A stretch of DNA of 64,000 bases from an uncultured Planctomycetaceae bacterium (GTDB lineage Bacteria > Planctomycetota > Planctomycetia > Planctomycetales > Planctomycetaceae), in the NCBI GenBank assembly GCA_903924405.1, contig CAIYBH010000373.1, forward strand, positions 1 to 64,000, read 5' to 3'. Numbering within the stretch: position 1 is the first letter of the stretch; the number at the start of each line of letters is the position of its first letter. The notes beneath the pieces were generated by a model. It made no database searches, had not been told where the DNA came from, and worked only from the letters and a program-made list of their open reading frames with translations. Shown piece after piece: positions 46,120-56,850 of the stretch. The position numbers and the translations under genes are program-made.

Positions 46120-47070
46120 TCACGTGCCCGCCAGCCCCCCTGCCGGTGTGTGCGTGGCGAGATCCTGAACCATTTCCCGCACGGCTTCGGCCACAGCCTC
46201 TCGCCAGCGAGTCTCACCAAATGTTGTCGCATAGGGTTGCCGCCGCCAGGCAAAGTTGATGCCCCGCGAACTATTCACAATGGCCCCGGTTCCATCCGGA
46301 TGAAAGGCAGCGGCCGCATCCGCAGAAGTTCCGCCCTGAGCACCATAGCCGGGTACCAGCAGTGGCACTGTGGGCATGATTTCCCGTAGTTGCCCCAGTT
46401 GATGAGGCCATGTGGCCCCCACGACGGCACCCACGCAGCCGTAGCGATCGCCTTCGCCACGCGTCAGATCGCTCAGTCGGCTGACCGCCTGCGCAACGGT
46501 TTCGTAGACAGGACGTCCTTCTGCCATCCGATCCTGAAATTCGGCTGCCCCGGGATTGCTGGTTCGGACAAGGACGTACAGCCCCGCATTGCGCTGCGCG
46601 GCGATTCTGACAAACGGTTCCAGCGAATCGGTGCCTAGATATGGATTGATCGTCAAGGCGTCTGCAGGCCATGCCGCTGCATCCGGATCGTCACCAGCCA
46701 GCCAGCCTTCAGCATACGCCTCTGCCGTCGTTCCGATATCCCCGCGTTTTGCATCCGCGATGACGATCAACCCCAGTTTCCGAGCATAGGTCATGACGTT
46801 GTGCAGTGCCTGCAGGCCGGGAAGTCCATGCTGCTCAAAAAAGGCGACCTGTGGTTTTACGGCCGCCACGTGGGGTGCAACGATATCAAGCAATTCACAA
46901 CTGAAGCGTTCGTAGCCGCGAGCCACACACGAATGCTGGCCGCCGCCTTCGCTTTCGGCGGCCTGCTGAATTTCGCGGGGCAACCAGTCCCAGCGCGGAT
47001 CGATTCCCACAAGAGCCGGGGTTTTTCGAGCCAGAATCTGCTGGTGAAGTCGCGTGGTGAAGTTGGCCAT
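46120..47070 (-). CDS. pyrF: Orotidine 5'-phosphate decarboxylase, type 2
   Basis: A 316-residue PyrF of the long (TIGR02127-like) subfamily, catalysing the last step of UMP synthesis. Catalytic block DAKRGDIGTTAEAYAEGWLA (~115-134) carries the Asp-Lys-X2-Asp triad. PALVGIDPRWDWLP near the N-terminus, AAVKPQVAFFEQHG, and VPGYGAQGGT then AIVNSSRGINFA near the phosphate-binding end fit the family. ATG 47070 (MANFTTRL) is preferred over an ATG 30 codons upstream. Length and motifs are complete. Confidence 0.95.
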   Translation of the reverse strand: MANFTTRLHQQILARKTPALVGIDPRWDWLPREIQQAAESEGGGQHSCVARGYERFSCELLDIVAPHVAAVKPQVAFFEQHGLPGLQALHNVMTYARKLGLIVIADAKRGDIGTTAEAYAEGWLAGDDPDAAAWPADALTINPYLGTDSLEPFVRIAAQRNAGLYVLVRTSNPGAAEFQDRMAEGRPVYETVAQAVSRLSDLTRGEGDRYGCVGAVVGATWPHQLGQLREIMPTVPLLVPGYGAQGGTSADAAAAFHPDGTGAIVNSSRGINFAWRRQPYATTFGETRWREAVAEAVREMVQDLATHTPAGGLAGT

Positions 47071-48714
47071 GACCGATGCCCTGATAATCTGCGGAATGCC
47101 GGCGCGCCGAGTCACCAGTCCGGGGAACTCCGCCGTCCGGCGGTGGAGAATAGGGGGCACTCAGCGATTGTCAATCCGTCGCCCCGGTTTGTCCCGCTGC
47201 ATCCTGATCGAAAATGCCGTCCACATGGCAACAGGTTCGTTCTGCGTTCAGGCCGAGATTCTCCAGACAACGCGAGCACCAGGCCTCTGGACTCTGACCG
47301 CGATGCCTGAGCAATTCCATCCGTCGCGCAAAGGGCGTCCGCAGATCTGCTGCCCCCGGGAATTCTGCGATTCTGTGCTATCGATCTCTGCAGGCGAATC
47401 TTACGGCGATTGCCGACACACTGCATGCTGGTCGATTTCTATCGCTGGCCATCTGCTGCTCGTCGGCCCAGGTGTATCCCATTCGCCGATACCTCTGGAG
47501 CCCCCCGAAAAAACCGCTCGGAAAGCCGGGTAGCCCCGAGGGGGAACCCTGACCATCCTAAACGGTATTTAATTCGAGCCGACGCACGACGGGACTGGAT
47601 GATAAGTCCAGGTTTGAACTTCGAAACACCAAAGTGCCGGTCCAACAGTACGGAAAACACAACCGACGATGAAGACATCCACGGCGAGACTGGCAGCACA
47701 GTCGATACCAGCAATTGTCCATGTATCAAAATGGTCTTTGACGCCGAATCCTGTCTCGAAAAACGGGAAATTTATTAAGAAATCCCAACATCCTCTGAGC
47801 CCTGGCAGACAACCTGTCAACTTCCTCAAACGTACGTATCGCACCCGACTGGGCGAAGCAGCAAACCCCGGTGCATGCCACGAGGGGTTGTACGGTTATC
47901 GCGAATTACCCCCCACCGGCCCCTTCAGCAGCTCGGTTCCTGGAGCGATATCGTTGCTGGGAGCCGCCTGCCCCCGCTGAGATCACAGCCATACGGACTG
48001 ATCAGTTGGGCCACGGCTCCAGCCTCGAGAACACACACCCATGGCGGCCAATGTCGAAAGCAAGCAAAAATGCCCTTGTGAACAATCGTTGTAAACCCTG
48101 CGCTCAAACAACCTGCCCACAAGGGCAGTGCCAGCGTAGCGATATGAAAATGCCTTCTCAATAGTTCTCTGAAAAGATTTCACTCGTATCATGTAAAGAT
48201 TTATCAATATCTTCACCAGAGCCGGGTTTCTACCCATCCCGGAGCACTGTTCTCAACCGCAACACCTCAAACAGAGCAAGTCTGCAGACGGCAGTTTTTA
48301 TCCGACTTCGGCCTCTCGACGGCAGCCTGCGCGCCGCTGTTTTCGACCAATTCACGCCCGTTGGCTCGCAATGACGAGGCAGGGCATTTCGAAGCAAAAA
48401 ACACAATGATTGTCCAAGACGTCACTGATCTCGACGATCAACAGACGGGAGTTGAGAGGGTGCGGTCAGGCGGAAACAACCCGCATTCCGACGGCAATCC
48501 CGGGTCAGCTGCCAGATGCTCTCTGTCGATGCTTGAACAAACCTGCGAACCACAACGTGGTGACCAGACCATGTGGCCTCATCCACCAAGCTTATCGCAG
48601 GGAAACCCGACCTGGATTTCCTCAGGCGATAGCGCGCCGTGCCAATGTCGTCAGGGCAGAGACATCGTTGAGCGCAACTTGCTACGACGCACTCGAGGAG
48701 TGCTAAAGCCGTTG
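47071..48714. other. Longest gap without a supported gene (1.6 kb)
   Basis: Several short frames exist (for example 47410-47778 and 47669-47980) but none has a start signal, composition or motif of a protein. One inverted repeat at 48065-48130 is described separately. Around 47570-47800 and 48150-48230 the A+T content rises, which could mark promoters or decayed DNA. Confidence 0.6.
48065..48126 (-). ncRNA. Hairpin with T-run, possible small RNA 3' end
   Basis: Arms TGCCCTTGTG (48069-48078) and CACAAGGGCA (48117-48126) close a 38-base loop that contains a second near-palindrome, ACAATCGTTGT. In the minus-strand sense the hairpin is followed by TTTTTGC, as in an intrinsic terminator. No gene on that strand ends here, so an untranslated RNA is possible. 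Confidence 0.35.
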
Positions 48715-48966
48715 TCAGTGCGCCTCAGCAGTTTCGCTGGACTCTGGAGTCGCCTGTTTGGCACTGGCTTCCTGAATGCTGGACCACGTCCACCAGCTGG
48801 CAATCGACATGGCGATTACAGTGTAGAGGAACAAAGCGGAGAGCATTTTTCCAATATCGCCACCGGCCTGCACATCATCAGCACCGAACTGTTCGACTTC
48901 GACCGCAGTGAACAGCGACGCATCATCAGAGGCCGAAGCAGTTTCGTGGGAGGCATGGTGGGACAT
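48715..48966 (-). CDS. Small single-pass membrane protein
   Basis: An 83-residue protein: an acidic/His-rich N-terminus MSHHASHETASASDDASLFT, a transmembrane segment at ~41-63 (GKMLSALFLYTVIAMSIASW) and a short charged tail. No known family. The hydrophobic placement and charge pattern suggest a real membrane peptide rather than chance. ATG 48966 is preferred to one eight codons earlier. It sits between two long gene-free regions. Confidence 0.6.
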   Translation of the reverse strand: MSHHASHETASASDDASLFTAVEVEQFGADDVQAGGDIGKMLSALFLYTVIAMSIASWWTWSSIQEASAKQATPESSETAEAH

Positions 48967-49523
48967 GAAAATCGCTCGCTTGACGAACAACAGGACTGGA
49001 GGAGGTAGTTTACGGAGTCGTTTCGACTTTGCGCCGTAGTATAACGGACCGCCGCGATGTGTTCAAACCACGGACATGCCAACAGTAGCTCGCCACTGGA
49101 TGTGGTGCGTCAGGCTCAGCATACTCCGAATCCGCGAAAAAACAGCTTTTAACCTCACGCCGGGATCGTTTTCCGAAAACCAGAATTCCGGGTTACTCGG
49201 TGTTCATCGACAGAAAAACGCCTCCACCAGGCGACCGTTCCATCCACCAGAGGCGAATTTCCGGCAAAATCTCGATGAATCGGCATTTTCAGGCCTTTTT
49301 TGAAGATGACGCTGGATGTGTCCCCTAACGGCCATGGCGTTTTCAACTTCAGGCACCATGCATTGGTTTTCATTCACAGGAAAAGGCCGTTCAGCAGGTT
49401 TCCTTCACGGAGTCTTCATGAAGGGATCCAGAATCCGCACTCTCGCCCGGTTTCAGCCTTTCTTCGTTGGCTGTGACCGCAGCGTCTGTAGTGAGACTTC
49501 TCGTGTGCTGAAGGAGGCTTTCA
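48967..49523. other. Gap before the first DUF1559 gene
   Basis: About 560 bases. A C/T- and A-rich leader precedes the DUF1559 gene; GAAGGAGG-like sequence (49511-49517) supplies its ribosome binding site. No other feature was recognised. Confidence 0.5.
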
Positions 49524-50459
49524 ATGAAGAAACTGAAACGTGGGTTCACGCTGATTGAGTTACTGGTGGTGATTGCGATCATTGCGATTCTGGTGTCGCT
49601 GCTTCTGCCAGCCGTACAACAGGCCAGGGAAGCTGCCCGCCGGACTCAGTGCAAAAACAACCTGAAGCAACTGGGGCTGGCACTTCACAACTATCACGAC
49701 ACCGTGAATGTCTTCCCCTGGGGTTACGATGAACGGGAAACATTGTGGACCGCAATGATTCTGCCGCAGATTGAGCAGCAGAATCTCTACGCCACACTGA
49801 TCTGGCAGGAATCCGGAGCTGGTAATTGGAATGCCGCAGGATCTCCAAACACACTTGCCTGTGCTACTGTCATTCCCGCGTTCCGTTGTCCATCGATGCC
49901 ACTTGAAGCGAGGGACAACGAAGGGATTCCGGGACGTGTCCCCGTCAGCTATCGCGGGGTTGCCGGCGCACTGGTGGCTTCAGACGACCTGTCGACTCGG
50001 CCAGCCGGTTACAACACAGCCCAGTTTACAGCACTGGAGCAGACAAATCTGGACGGCATGTTCTATGGCTGCAGCAACGTGCGTATGCGGGACATCACTG
50101 ATGGGACATCCAACACGATTATGGTTGGCGAATCACGAACTTCGTTGTACGTGAAAGACGGTCAGCAGATGGACTACTGGCAGTTTGGCAGCCCACAAAC
50201 CGGCGGCTGGGTTTACGGTGGACTGGGTGGCACTGAGTATTCGGAGGGGCTGGGTTCTGCCGTTGTGAAAATCAATGCCAATCTGGATCCGACCATCAGC
50301 GGCGTCCTCATGGAGATGGCGTTTGGCAGCTATCACATCGGTGGAGCACAGTTTGTGATGGGTGATGGCTCGGTTCGATTCATTTCGGAGAATGTCCATT
50401 TGCCGCTGTTTCAGTCACTGGCTACGCGTGGAAATGGCGAAGTTGTGGGTGACTTTTAA
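49524..50459 (+). CDS. DUF1559 pseudopilin-like protein
   Basis: A 311-residue protein with a type IV prepilin-like N-terminus [20 protein letters not shown] (6-25) in which Gly7/Phe8 and Glu12 mark the processing site, followed by PAVQQAREAARRTQCKNNLK. The C-terminal DUF1559 domain ends with His-X9-Asp-Gly (H in SYHIGGAQFVMGDGSVRF), the planctomycete H-X9-DG hallmark. Such proteins are made in great numbers by planctomycetes and are thought to form or decorate envelope structures; function is unproven. A lipoprotein gene follows 185 bases downstream. Confidence 0.93.
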   Translation: MKKLKRGFTLIELLVVIAIIAILVSLLLPAVQQAREAARRTQCKNNLKQLGLALHNYHDTVNVFPWGYDERETLWTAMILPQIEQQNLYATLIWQESGAGNWNAAGSPNTLACATVIPAFRCPSMPLEARDNEGIPGRVPVSYRGVAGALVASDDLSTRPAGYNTAQFTALEQTNLDGMFYGCSNVRMRDITDGTSNTIMVGESRTSLYVKDGQQMDYWQFGSPQTGGWVYGGLGGTEYSEGLGSAVVKINANLDPTISGVLMEMAFGSYHIGGAQFVMGDGSVRFISENVHLPLFQSLATRGNGEVVGDF

Positions 50460-50644
50460 GCTTCAGTGCGCGTCCCGCCGGGTGACCGGAAGTTGTGCCG
50501 GCTCTGACTGAGCCAGCTGTCCGATTCAGGTGCTCAGGGACTTCAGATGTCGCAGCGGCTGTCATTGCGACCGTTGAATGGATCCGGGCCGTTGAACCGC
50601 GCGACTTTCGTACAGTAAATATCCTTGATTTTACCTCAGGTGCA

Positions 50645-51148
50645 ATGATGAAATTCATGCAGAGAAACATGAAACGCATGGGAATTCCGGCAATCCTGCT
50701 GGCTGGATGCAGCGCCACCAACTCAATCGATTACGGCAAAGTCTCACTTGTCGATGTGTCAGGAACTGTGACGCTTGATGGTCAGCCTCTCGCCGCCGCC
50801 GTCATCACCTTTGAAGATCCATCGACGGGGAATTTTTCCTTCGCCCGAACAGATGCTTCGGGACAATACACCCTGCAGTTCGACAGTGAGAAAGATGGTG
50901 TGACGCCCGGCCGGAAGGTTGTACGACTCAGTACAACTCGATCAATTCTCGGCCTGAGGGGCGAGGAGGGCGAGGAAACCGGAGAATCACCTTCCGAAGG
51001 CTCAGCCAAACCTGCGGAGCGAAAGCAGGAGCTGGTCCCGGACTGCTACAACACGACATCGAAGCTGAATGTGGAAATCACCACGGAGTCGGGAACGGTG
51101 GACTTTGACCTGAAGTCGGATTGCTCAACCACTTCGGGAAAACAATGA
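50645..51148 (+). CDS. Transthyretin-like carboxypeptidase-regulatory lipoprotein
   Basis: A 167-residue lipoprotein: MMKFMQRNMKRMGIPAILLAGC ends in the lipobox LLAGC (Cys22). The body is a CarboxypepD_reg/transthyretin-like beta sandwich: VSGTVTLDGQPLAAAVITFE and FARTDASGQYTLQF. Genes of this type habitually follow DUF1559 genes in planctomycetes, as here. Start chosen at ATG 50645; a longer frame to 50495 has no lipoprotein signal. Probably surface- or periplasm-facing and structural; role unknown. Confidence 0.83.
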   Translation: MMKFMQRNMKRMGIPAILLAGCSATNSIDYGKVSLVDVSGTVTLDGQPLAAAVITFEDPSTGNFSFARTDASGQYTLQFDSEKDGVTPGRKVVRLSTTRSILGLRGEEGEETGESPSEGSAKPAERKQELVPDCYNTTSKLNVEITTESGTVDFDLKSDCSTTSGKQ

Positions 51149-51222
51149 CGTAACAGTGGGGATTGCCAGTCGCCGGGGTGCGGGGCTCGTTGACTTTCAC
51201 CGCTGATGACTCATTTTACAGC

Positions 51223-51270
51223 AAAAGCGGGCTTTCCCCACTGGTCGGGGACGCCCGCTTTCTTCGTTTT
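51223..51270 (+). terminator. Terminator after the DUF1559/lipoprotein pair
   Basis: AAAGCGGGC pairs with GCCCGCTTT around an inner CCCC/GGGG stem, followed by a T-rich TCTTCGTTTT. Begins about 75 bases after the stop. Confidence 0.88.
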
Positions 51271-51670
51271 AGTGCAGGATCGAGTGAGAACCTGTGAGCG
51301 AGAAACTCGCGAGCTTCGGCCGTGGACCATGCACGCTTCAATCGTTGCCCTGGTAAGTCATTGCGGGCAATCAGCCACAGGCACACGGCTGGTGGCAAGG
51401 ATTGCCATTGTCTGGGCATGATTTTTCAGCGACAAGGCGAGGCTGTGCATAGGCAGATCAGCTTTTTGGTGGCCGTTCGTTCCGAAAAAATCGGGTTTCC
51501 CTGACAAAACGGGGCCTGCGGAGCGGTTTTTCCAAACCGAATTCCGGAGGCGGTCTGCGGATTTTGTTCGGACGCAGGTCACGCTATGATGCCAACAGGC
51601 AAGTAGCCGGGGATTTACGCATATTTCTCCTGAATGCAGCACATGATCTGCAGACCGAGGGCGTTGACGC

Positions 51671-53152
51671 ATGGCAGAAAAGACCTATCTGGCGGTGGAT
51701 CTGGGCGCTGAAAGTGGCCGCGTAATGGCCGGTCGTTTCGATGGCAGCCACATTTCGCTGCATGAGATTCATCGATTCAGTAACGGCCCGATTCGGCTCG
51801 GGGGAACACTGCGCTGGAATCTGACGGGACTTTGGTCTGAAATTCAGAACGGCCTGCGTGAAGCCAATGCTCGCTACGGATCATCCATCAGCACCGTGGG
51901 TGTCGACACGTGGGGCGTGGACTTCGTCCTGATGAATCGCAACGATGAATTGCTGGGGCAGCCCTGGAACTACCGCGATTCGCGGACAGAAGGCATGATG
52001 AATCGTGCGTTCCAGCGAGTATCTCGTTCGGAGATATTTGCCCAGACCGGCCTGCAATTTATGGAGATCAACTCGCTGTATCAGATGCTGGCCATGTGTC
52101 AGCGGGATCCGGAGCTGGTCGCACAAGCCACAAAGTTTCTGATGGTACCGGATTTTCTCAACTGGTGCCTGTGTGGCAGTCGCGTGGTGGAATTCACGAA
52201 CGCAACCACAACTCAGATGCTGAATGCCACGACGCGAACATGGGCCACGGATCTGCTGCGTAAACTGGACATACCGACTCAGATGTTCCCCGAAATTGTC
52301 AATCCCGGAACGCGTCTGGGGGCTCTGCGGAGAGATGTTGCCGACTACACCGGGTTAAGCGGCGTACAGGTCGTCGCCCCTGCGACTCATGACACCGGGT
52401 CAGCAGTGGCTGCAGTACCAACCTCGCACACGGGCAATCCGGACTGGGCCTACATCAGCAGTGGCACATGGTCGTTGATGGGCGTCGAAGTTCAGAATGC
52501 AGTACTGACAGAACAGGCGTTGCAGCGGAATGTAACCAACGAAGGCGGCATTGACGGCACGTATCGTTTGCTGAAGAACATCATGGGGTTGTGGCTGGTA
52601 CAACGTTGCAAGCTGGCGTTTGAGCAGCGTGGGTTGCGCGCCGATTATGCCGAACTGACACGCAAAGCGGCCGGAGCGATCCCGTTCCGCTCACTTGTCA
52701 ACCCGGATTGTCCCGAGTTTCTGCGACCCGACGATATGACAGCGGCGATTTCGGCGGAGTGCCGGCGAACAGGACAGCCTGTTCCTGAAGAGGAGGGACA
52801 GTTTGTCCGATGTGCCCTCGAAAGTCTGGCACTTAAATATCGCATGGTGCTGGGATGGATGGAGGAGATGACGGGAGTTAAAGTGAAGGTGATCCATGTC
52901 GTTGGGGGTGGCGCACAAAATGCACTGCTGAATCAGTTCACGGCTGATGCCTGTGGCGTTCCGGTCATTGCCGGACCTGTCGAGGCAACAGCTCTGGGAA
53001 ATGTGCTGGTGCAGGCCATGGCTGCCGGGGATCTGGGTTCGCTCAGCGACATCCGTGACGTCGTCCGGCGGTCTGAAGCCATCACGGAATTTCGTCCGGT
53101 CAACGCAGATCTCTGGCAGGACGCGTGGGAGCGTTTCGTAAGAATTCAGTAG
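51671..53152 (+). CDS. rhaB: Rhamnulokinase-like FGGY carbohydrate kinase
   Basis: A 493-residue FGGY-family kinase. N-terminal phosphate loop [15 protein letters not shown] (8-22) and [14 protein letters not shown] with [12 protein letters not shown] and [13 protein letters not shown] are typical of RhaB, which phosphorylates L-rhamnulose. Family end block [20 protein letters not shown] is complete. Starts at ATG 51671 with a modest GAGGG upstream. No rhamnose isomerase, aldolase or transporter is adjacent, so the substrate call rests on sequence similarity. Confidence 0.9.
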   Translation: MAEKTYLAVDLGAESGRVMAGRFDGSHISLHEIHRFSNGPIRLGGTLRWNLTGLWSEIQNGLREANARYGSSISTVGVDTWGVDFVLMNRNDELLGQPWNYRDSRTEGMMNRAFQRVSRSEIFAQTGLQFMEINSLYQMLAMCQRDPELVAQATKFLMVPDFLNWCLCGSRVVEFTNATTTQMLNATTRTWATDLLRKLDIPTQMFPEIVNPGTRLGALRRDVADYTGLSGVQVVAPATHDTGSAVAAVPTSHTGNPDWAYISSGTWSLMGVEVQNAVLTEQALQRNVTNEGGIDGTYRLLKNIMGLWLVQRCKLAFEQRGLRADYAELTRKAAGAIPFRSLVNPDCPEFLRPDDMTAAISAECRRTGQPVPEEEGQFVRCALESLALKYRMVLGWMEEMTGVKVKVIHVVGGGAQNALLNQFTADACGVPVIAGPVEATALGNVLVQAMAAGDLGSLSDIRDVVRRSEAITEFRPVNADLWQDAWERFVRIQ

Positions 53153-53361
53153 TACGCCCGGTCGCCGTTCCGCAGACTCCCGGGACGATGACGCCGCTGA
53201 ACTTCGGCTGAATGAGAATACAACAGGACTTCAGAGGACAATCAAAATCAACTCGTCTGGATAACCTCGACAGAGCGCAGCAGCACAGCAGTGACTCCAG
53301 GCCCGCCGTTCCCTGAAACAATCATTTTTCTGAATCTTTCTGAAGAAACTACCGCACTACC

Positions 53362-54303
53362 ATGGGGCTCTTTGATCGACTCAAACGTGGTCTGGAAAAA
53401 ACCAGACAGATTCTGCGAACGGACATCCGGGATCTGTTCCGAAGTGGCGAAATCCTTGACGAACGTCTGCTGCAGGATTTTGAGGGGCGGCTGATTCGCA
53501 CGGACATGGGCGTTGCCGCAACCACTCAGATTATCAATCGGCTCCGTAAGGATCACGGGGGACGAACCGTAGACGTCGACGCCATCTGGAAAACGGTACA
53601 CGACGAGCTCGTTGACTTGCTGAAAGGCAGGAATGACGTTCGCTGGGACCTGGCAAACCCACTTTCACCATTGGCGAAAGCAGGTAGCGGTCCCACGGTG
53701 ATTCTGGTCGCCGGAGTCAATGGTGTTGGAAAGACCACTTCAATTGCGAAGCTGGCAAATCTGCTTCAAAAAGGTGGTCAATCAGTTGTTCTGGCTGCGG
53801 GCGATACGTTTCGAGCAGCCGCTGTTGAACAATTGACCATGTGGTCCCAACGGCTGGGCTGCACGATCGTCCGGAAAGAAAACAATTCGGATCCGGCTGC
53901 CGTAGCCTGGGACGGCGTTCACAAGGCCCTTGAACTGGGGGCTGATTACCTGATTGTTGACACAGCCGGGCGGCTGCAGAACCAGAAAAACCTGATGGAC
54001 GAACTCGGAAAGATTCGACGCGTCATGCAGAAAGTTATTCCGGACGCGCCCCATGAGAGTCTGTTAGTTCTGGATGCGACAACCGGTCATAACGGGCTCA
54101 GTCAGGCTCGCAGTTTCTCTGCGGCCACAGGATGCACGGGACTGGTACTGGCGAAGCTGGATGGAACTGCTCGAGGTGGAATTGTTGTTGCCATCCGCCA
54201 GGAGATGGGGATCCCAGTCAAGTATATCGGTGTGGGTGAGCAAATCGACGATCTGGAATTGTTCGATCCCAACGGCTTCGTGGAGGCATTGTTCAGCAGG
54301 TAA
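53362..54303 (+). CDS. ftsY: Signal recognition particle receptor FtsY
   Basis: A 313-residue SRP GTPase without the long acidic A domain. NG domain: MGLFDRLKRGLEKTRQILRT start, four-helix N part, P-loop GVNGVGKTTSIAKLAN (~118-133), DTFRAAAVEQL, DTAGRLQNQKNLMDEL, and TKLDG-equivalent LAKLDGTARGG. The short N-terminus with an amphipathic helix is common outside the gamma-proteobacteria. It docks SRP-ribosome complexes at the translocon. Confidence 0.96.
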   Translation: MGLFDRLKRGLEKTRQILRTDIRDLFRSGEILDERLLQDFEGRLIRTDMGVAATTQIINRLRKDHGGRTVDVDAIWKTVHDELVDLLKGRNDVRWDLANPLSPLAKAGSGPTVILVAGVNGVGKTTSIAKLANLLQKGGQSVVLAAGDTFRAAAVEQLTMWSQRLGCTIVRKENNSDPAAVAWDGVHKALELGADYLIVDTAGRLQNQKNLMDELGKIRRVMQKVIPDAPHESLLVLDATTGHNGLSQARSFSAATGCTGLVLAKLDGTARGGIVVAIRQEMGIPVKYIGVGEQIDDLELFDPNGFVEALFSR

Positions 54304-54449
54304 TCCTGCTGACTGACACCCACAGCTGTCTGGCAACTCCTGGTAGCCTGGAGAAAATCCCGACAGCGACAACCGGACGGGGAAGTGGTACGATACACGG
54401 TGGTTAAGGGCTGTAGTTCACAGACCTGCAGAGAATCGGACGCAATACC

Positions 54450-55031
54450 GTGGAAAAACTCCTTATCTTCCTTGTGATCTTCGCCGTCTCGAAGATCGTG
54501 GAAATGGTCAACAGCGCCAAAGCGGCACGCCAGGCAAGTGCCCCGGAGCCGCTACCGACATCGGCCGACACAATGCCGCCCGCCACTGGCTCACCCGCTG
54601 CGCCACTGGGGAATGCCGGTCGCCCACCTCGAGAGCACCGGGAACGGAGCAGCAGTCGCCGATCAAACAGTGAACCAGCAACGGCGGGCCGAAAGACGCG
54701 TTCTTCCCGAGCGGGCACAACCGCGGGGCGTTCACGGACTGACACCACGCGGACTCTGGGTGCTGGCGTACAGCAACACGTTGAATCGTACATCAATGAC
54801 CACGTGCGTCAGCACCTCGATTCTCAGGTGGATGATTCGGTGCGTCGGAATATCACTCAGCACGTGCAACAGCATATTGGTACCGGGTTATCGGCCGACG
54901 CGGAACAATCCACAGCACCGCAGTCGGTTCTGGATATCCGGGGAATGTTGCATAACGTGAACGATGTGCGAAAGGCCGTTTTGCTGAATGAAATACTCAC
55001 GCGACCTCGCTGCCTGACTCGCCCACGTTAG
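54450..55031 (+). CDS. Small membrane-anchored protein
   Basis: A 193-residue protein with an N-terminal anchor MEKLLIFLVIFAVSKIVEMV (GTG start), a Ser/Arg/Thr-rich basic linker (~30-105) and a helical segment AGVQQHVESYINDHVRQHLD to QHVQQHIGTG. It ends in DVRKAVLLNEILTRPRCLTR, which I believe is shared by other planctomycete proteins of this kind. It lies between ftsY and the PPIase gene, so a role at the membrane or in export is possible but only inferred from position. Confidence 0.7.
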   Translation: MEKLLIFLVIFAVSKIVEMVNSAKAARQASAPEPLPTSADTMPPATGSPAAPLGNAGRPPREHRERSSSRRSNSEPATAGRKTRSSRAGTTAGRSRTDTTRTLGAGVQQHVESYINDHVRQHLDSQVDDSVRRNITQHVQQHIGTGLSADAEQSTAPQSVLDIRGMLHNVNDVRKAVLLNEILTRPRCLTRPR

Positions 55032-55254
55032 TGGCAAAGGAAATGGGGCCTGAATTGCCGAGGTGAACTTGTGTTCCGGGAAGCCAAGTACGAAACAGCA
55101 GGTTAGAGTGCGCCTGCCTCAGCTGTTCGCCGACGTTCAGAGACGCCGCAGCAGCCGTCGATGCTTTCGTGTGCAGATCCCCACGCACAACACCGGACGA
55201 GGCCCTTGAATTCGGCAGATTCTGCCGTTGTAAGTCCCCCCAAAATAAGGGGTT

Positions 55255-56604
55255 GTGACACGGCAGACGGTATTGATCTCTTTCGATCGTCGGGGCTATA
55301 GTGCTTCCGTGCCTGAACCTGCCAGCCCCTTTTGGCTCCATTGGCCACCTACTGTGCGATACACCGACCGTCAATCCGACGCTGGAATTCTTCGATGGCC
55401 TCGCCACGGCTGGCGGATCATCCTGCTGGCGATTGCGCTGGCATCCAGCCTGCTGCCTGGATGTTCCGGAAAATCTGCGAAAGTTGATAATCCGGTATTT
55501 GCCCCGGCCCCTCCACGGCGTGCGCTTGTAAATCGGGCAGCCGATGAGGAAGAGCGACGTCTTGCCGGAATTGCCTCTCTGCCGGAAACGGACGCTGCCC
55601 CCTTTCGTTCAACAGGCTTTCAGCAGCTAAGCCAGGGACCGCTGACGGGCAACAGTGTCGTGGCCATTGTGAACGGACAATCTGTCTTTCTGGACGATGT
55701 CCTTGGTGGGCTTCGTCAGAAAGTGGAACAGAATCCTCAGTTGTCCCCGGACCAGTGCCAGGCCATCATGCTGAATGAACTCCGGAAACGCCTGCCTCGG
55801 TACACGGAGGACCAGTTGATCATTCAGGCAGTTGAGCGAAAAATACCGGCTGATCGCCGCGAGGAAGTTCGCAAGTCGCTCGAACCGAAATTTCAGGAAG
55901 TTCTCGATTCCATCCTGAAAAAGGAACAGAAGGCTACCGTCCAGGAACTTGACGAATGGCTTGTGTCGGAAGGCACATCCGTTGATGAACTCAGAGAAAA
56001 CTTCTTCCGGATCCAGATGGTGGAAGGCTACATCACCAGCCTCGCTAAAGTTCCGGAGAAGATTGACCGGGAAGAACTGCTGCAGTACTACAACGAACAT
56101 CTCGCCGACTACACGTCTGAAGAGCAGATTCGATTCTCCAAGATTGTGCTGCGGTTCGAAAAACATGGTGGACAGTCACAGGCCGAACAGGTGCTCGCTC
56201 AGGTCATGACGCAATTGAACCAGTCTCGCGACTTTGGCGACGTAGCGGCTGAATTCTCCGACGCATCCAATCGCGATAAACGCGGAGACATGGGCTGGGT
56301 AAAACGCGGAGCTTTACAGCCGGAACTTGAAGAACTGTTGTTTGCACTTGCCTCCGGCACCACCTCCTCCGTCAGGACGCTCAACGACCGCTATGAACTG
56401 TTCCACGTCGTAGACAGAAAAGAATCCTCAACGGTGCCCTTTGCCGACGTGCAGAAAGAGATCGAGGAACGACTGCTGGAAGAAAAACGCGTTGAATCAC
56501 GTCAGGCTGTCCGCGATCAGATTCGCAGCAAGGGCAACATTGTCACCATGGTAGAACCACTGGTCAGAACCACCTCTGCCGGCACAAGTTCCGACCAGCC
56601 CTGA
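55255..56604 (+). CDS. Parvulin-type peptidyl-prolyl isomerase lipoprotein (SurA/PrsA-like)
   Basis: A 449-residue lipoprotein. After a 50-residue leader, IILLAIALASSLLPGCSG carries the lipobox LPGC, so the start may be nearer the signal (for example GTG 55353). The SurA-type N domain spans ~130-285 (GNSVVAIVNGQSVFLDDVLG, EELLQYYNEHLADYTSEEQI). The parvulin domain is ~285-390: KIVLRFEKHGGQSQAEQVLA, FGDVAAEFSDASNRDKRGDM and GWVKRGALQPELEELLFALA. It should fold exported proteins in the periplasm. GTG 55255 has AAGGGG upstream. Confidence 0.88.
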   Translation: MTRQTVLISFDRRGYSASVPEPASPFWLHWPPTVRYTDRQSDAGILRWPRHGWRIILLAIALASSLLPGCSGKSAKVDNPVFAPAPPRRALVNRAADEEERRLAGIASLPETDAAPFRSTGFQQLSQGPLTGNSVVAIVNGQSVFLDDVLGGLRQKVEQNPQLSPDQCQAIMLNELRKRLPRYTEDQLIIQAVERKIPADRREEVRKSLEPKFQEVLDSILKKEQKATVQELDEWLVSEGTSVDELRENFFRIQMVEGYITSLAKVPEKIDREELLQYYNEHLADYTSEEQIRFSKIVLRFEKHGGQSQAEQVLAQVMTQLNQSRDFGDVAAEFSDASNRDKRGDMGWVKRGALQPELEELLFALASGTTSSVRTLNDRYELFHVVDRKESSTVPFADVQKEIEERLLEEKRVESRQAVRDQIRSKGNIVTMVEPLVRTTSAGTSSDQP

Positions 56605-56850
56605 GTCGCTGCCGCTCCAATCTGCTGAACGCAACAACACGCGCGATCAGCGATGTCCCGTTCCCGCCTCCCTGTCGCTTCTGAATTGACTCCTCGGAAA
56701 CGATGATCTGCAGCAGGGTTGGCACTGCGGCCCGAGCCCTGCTCATTTTCATTGATAGCCATCTCTCCCCGAGCCTGTCGCAAGTCTCTGGACTGAATCA
56801 GCAGTGCGCCTGCGATTGCGACATTAATCCGGCAGACTGCCTCGCGCGTT

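Noticed and set aside
48361-49008. 215-codon plus-strand frame
   Set aside because: Overlaps the minus-strand small membrane protein, has mixed composition and lacks a ribosome binding site.
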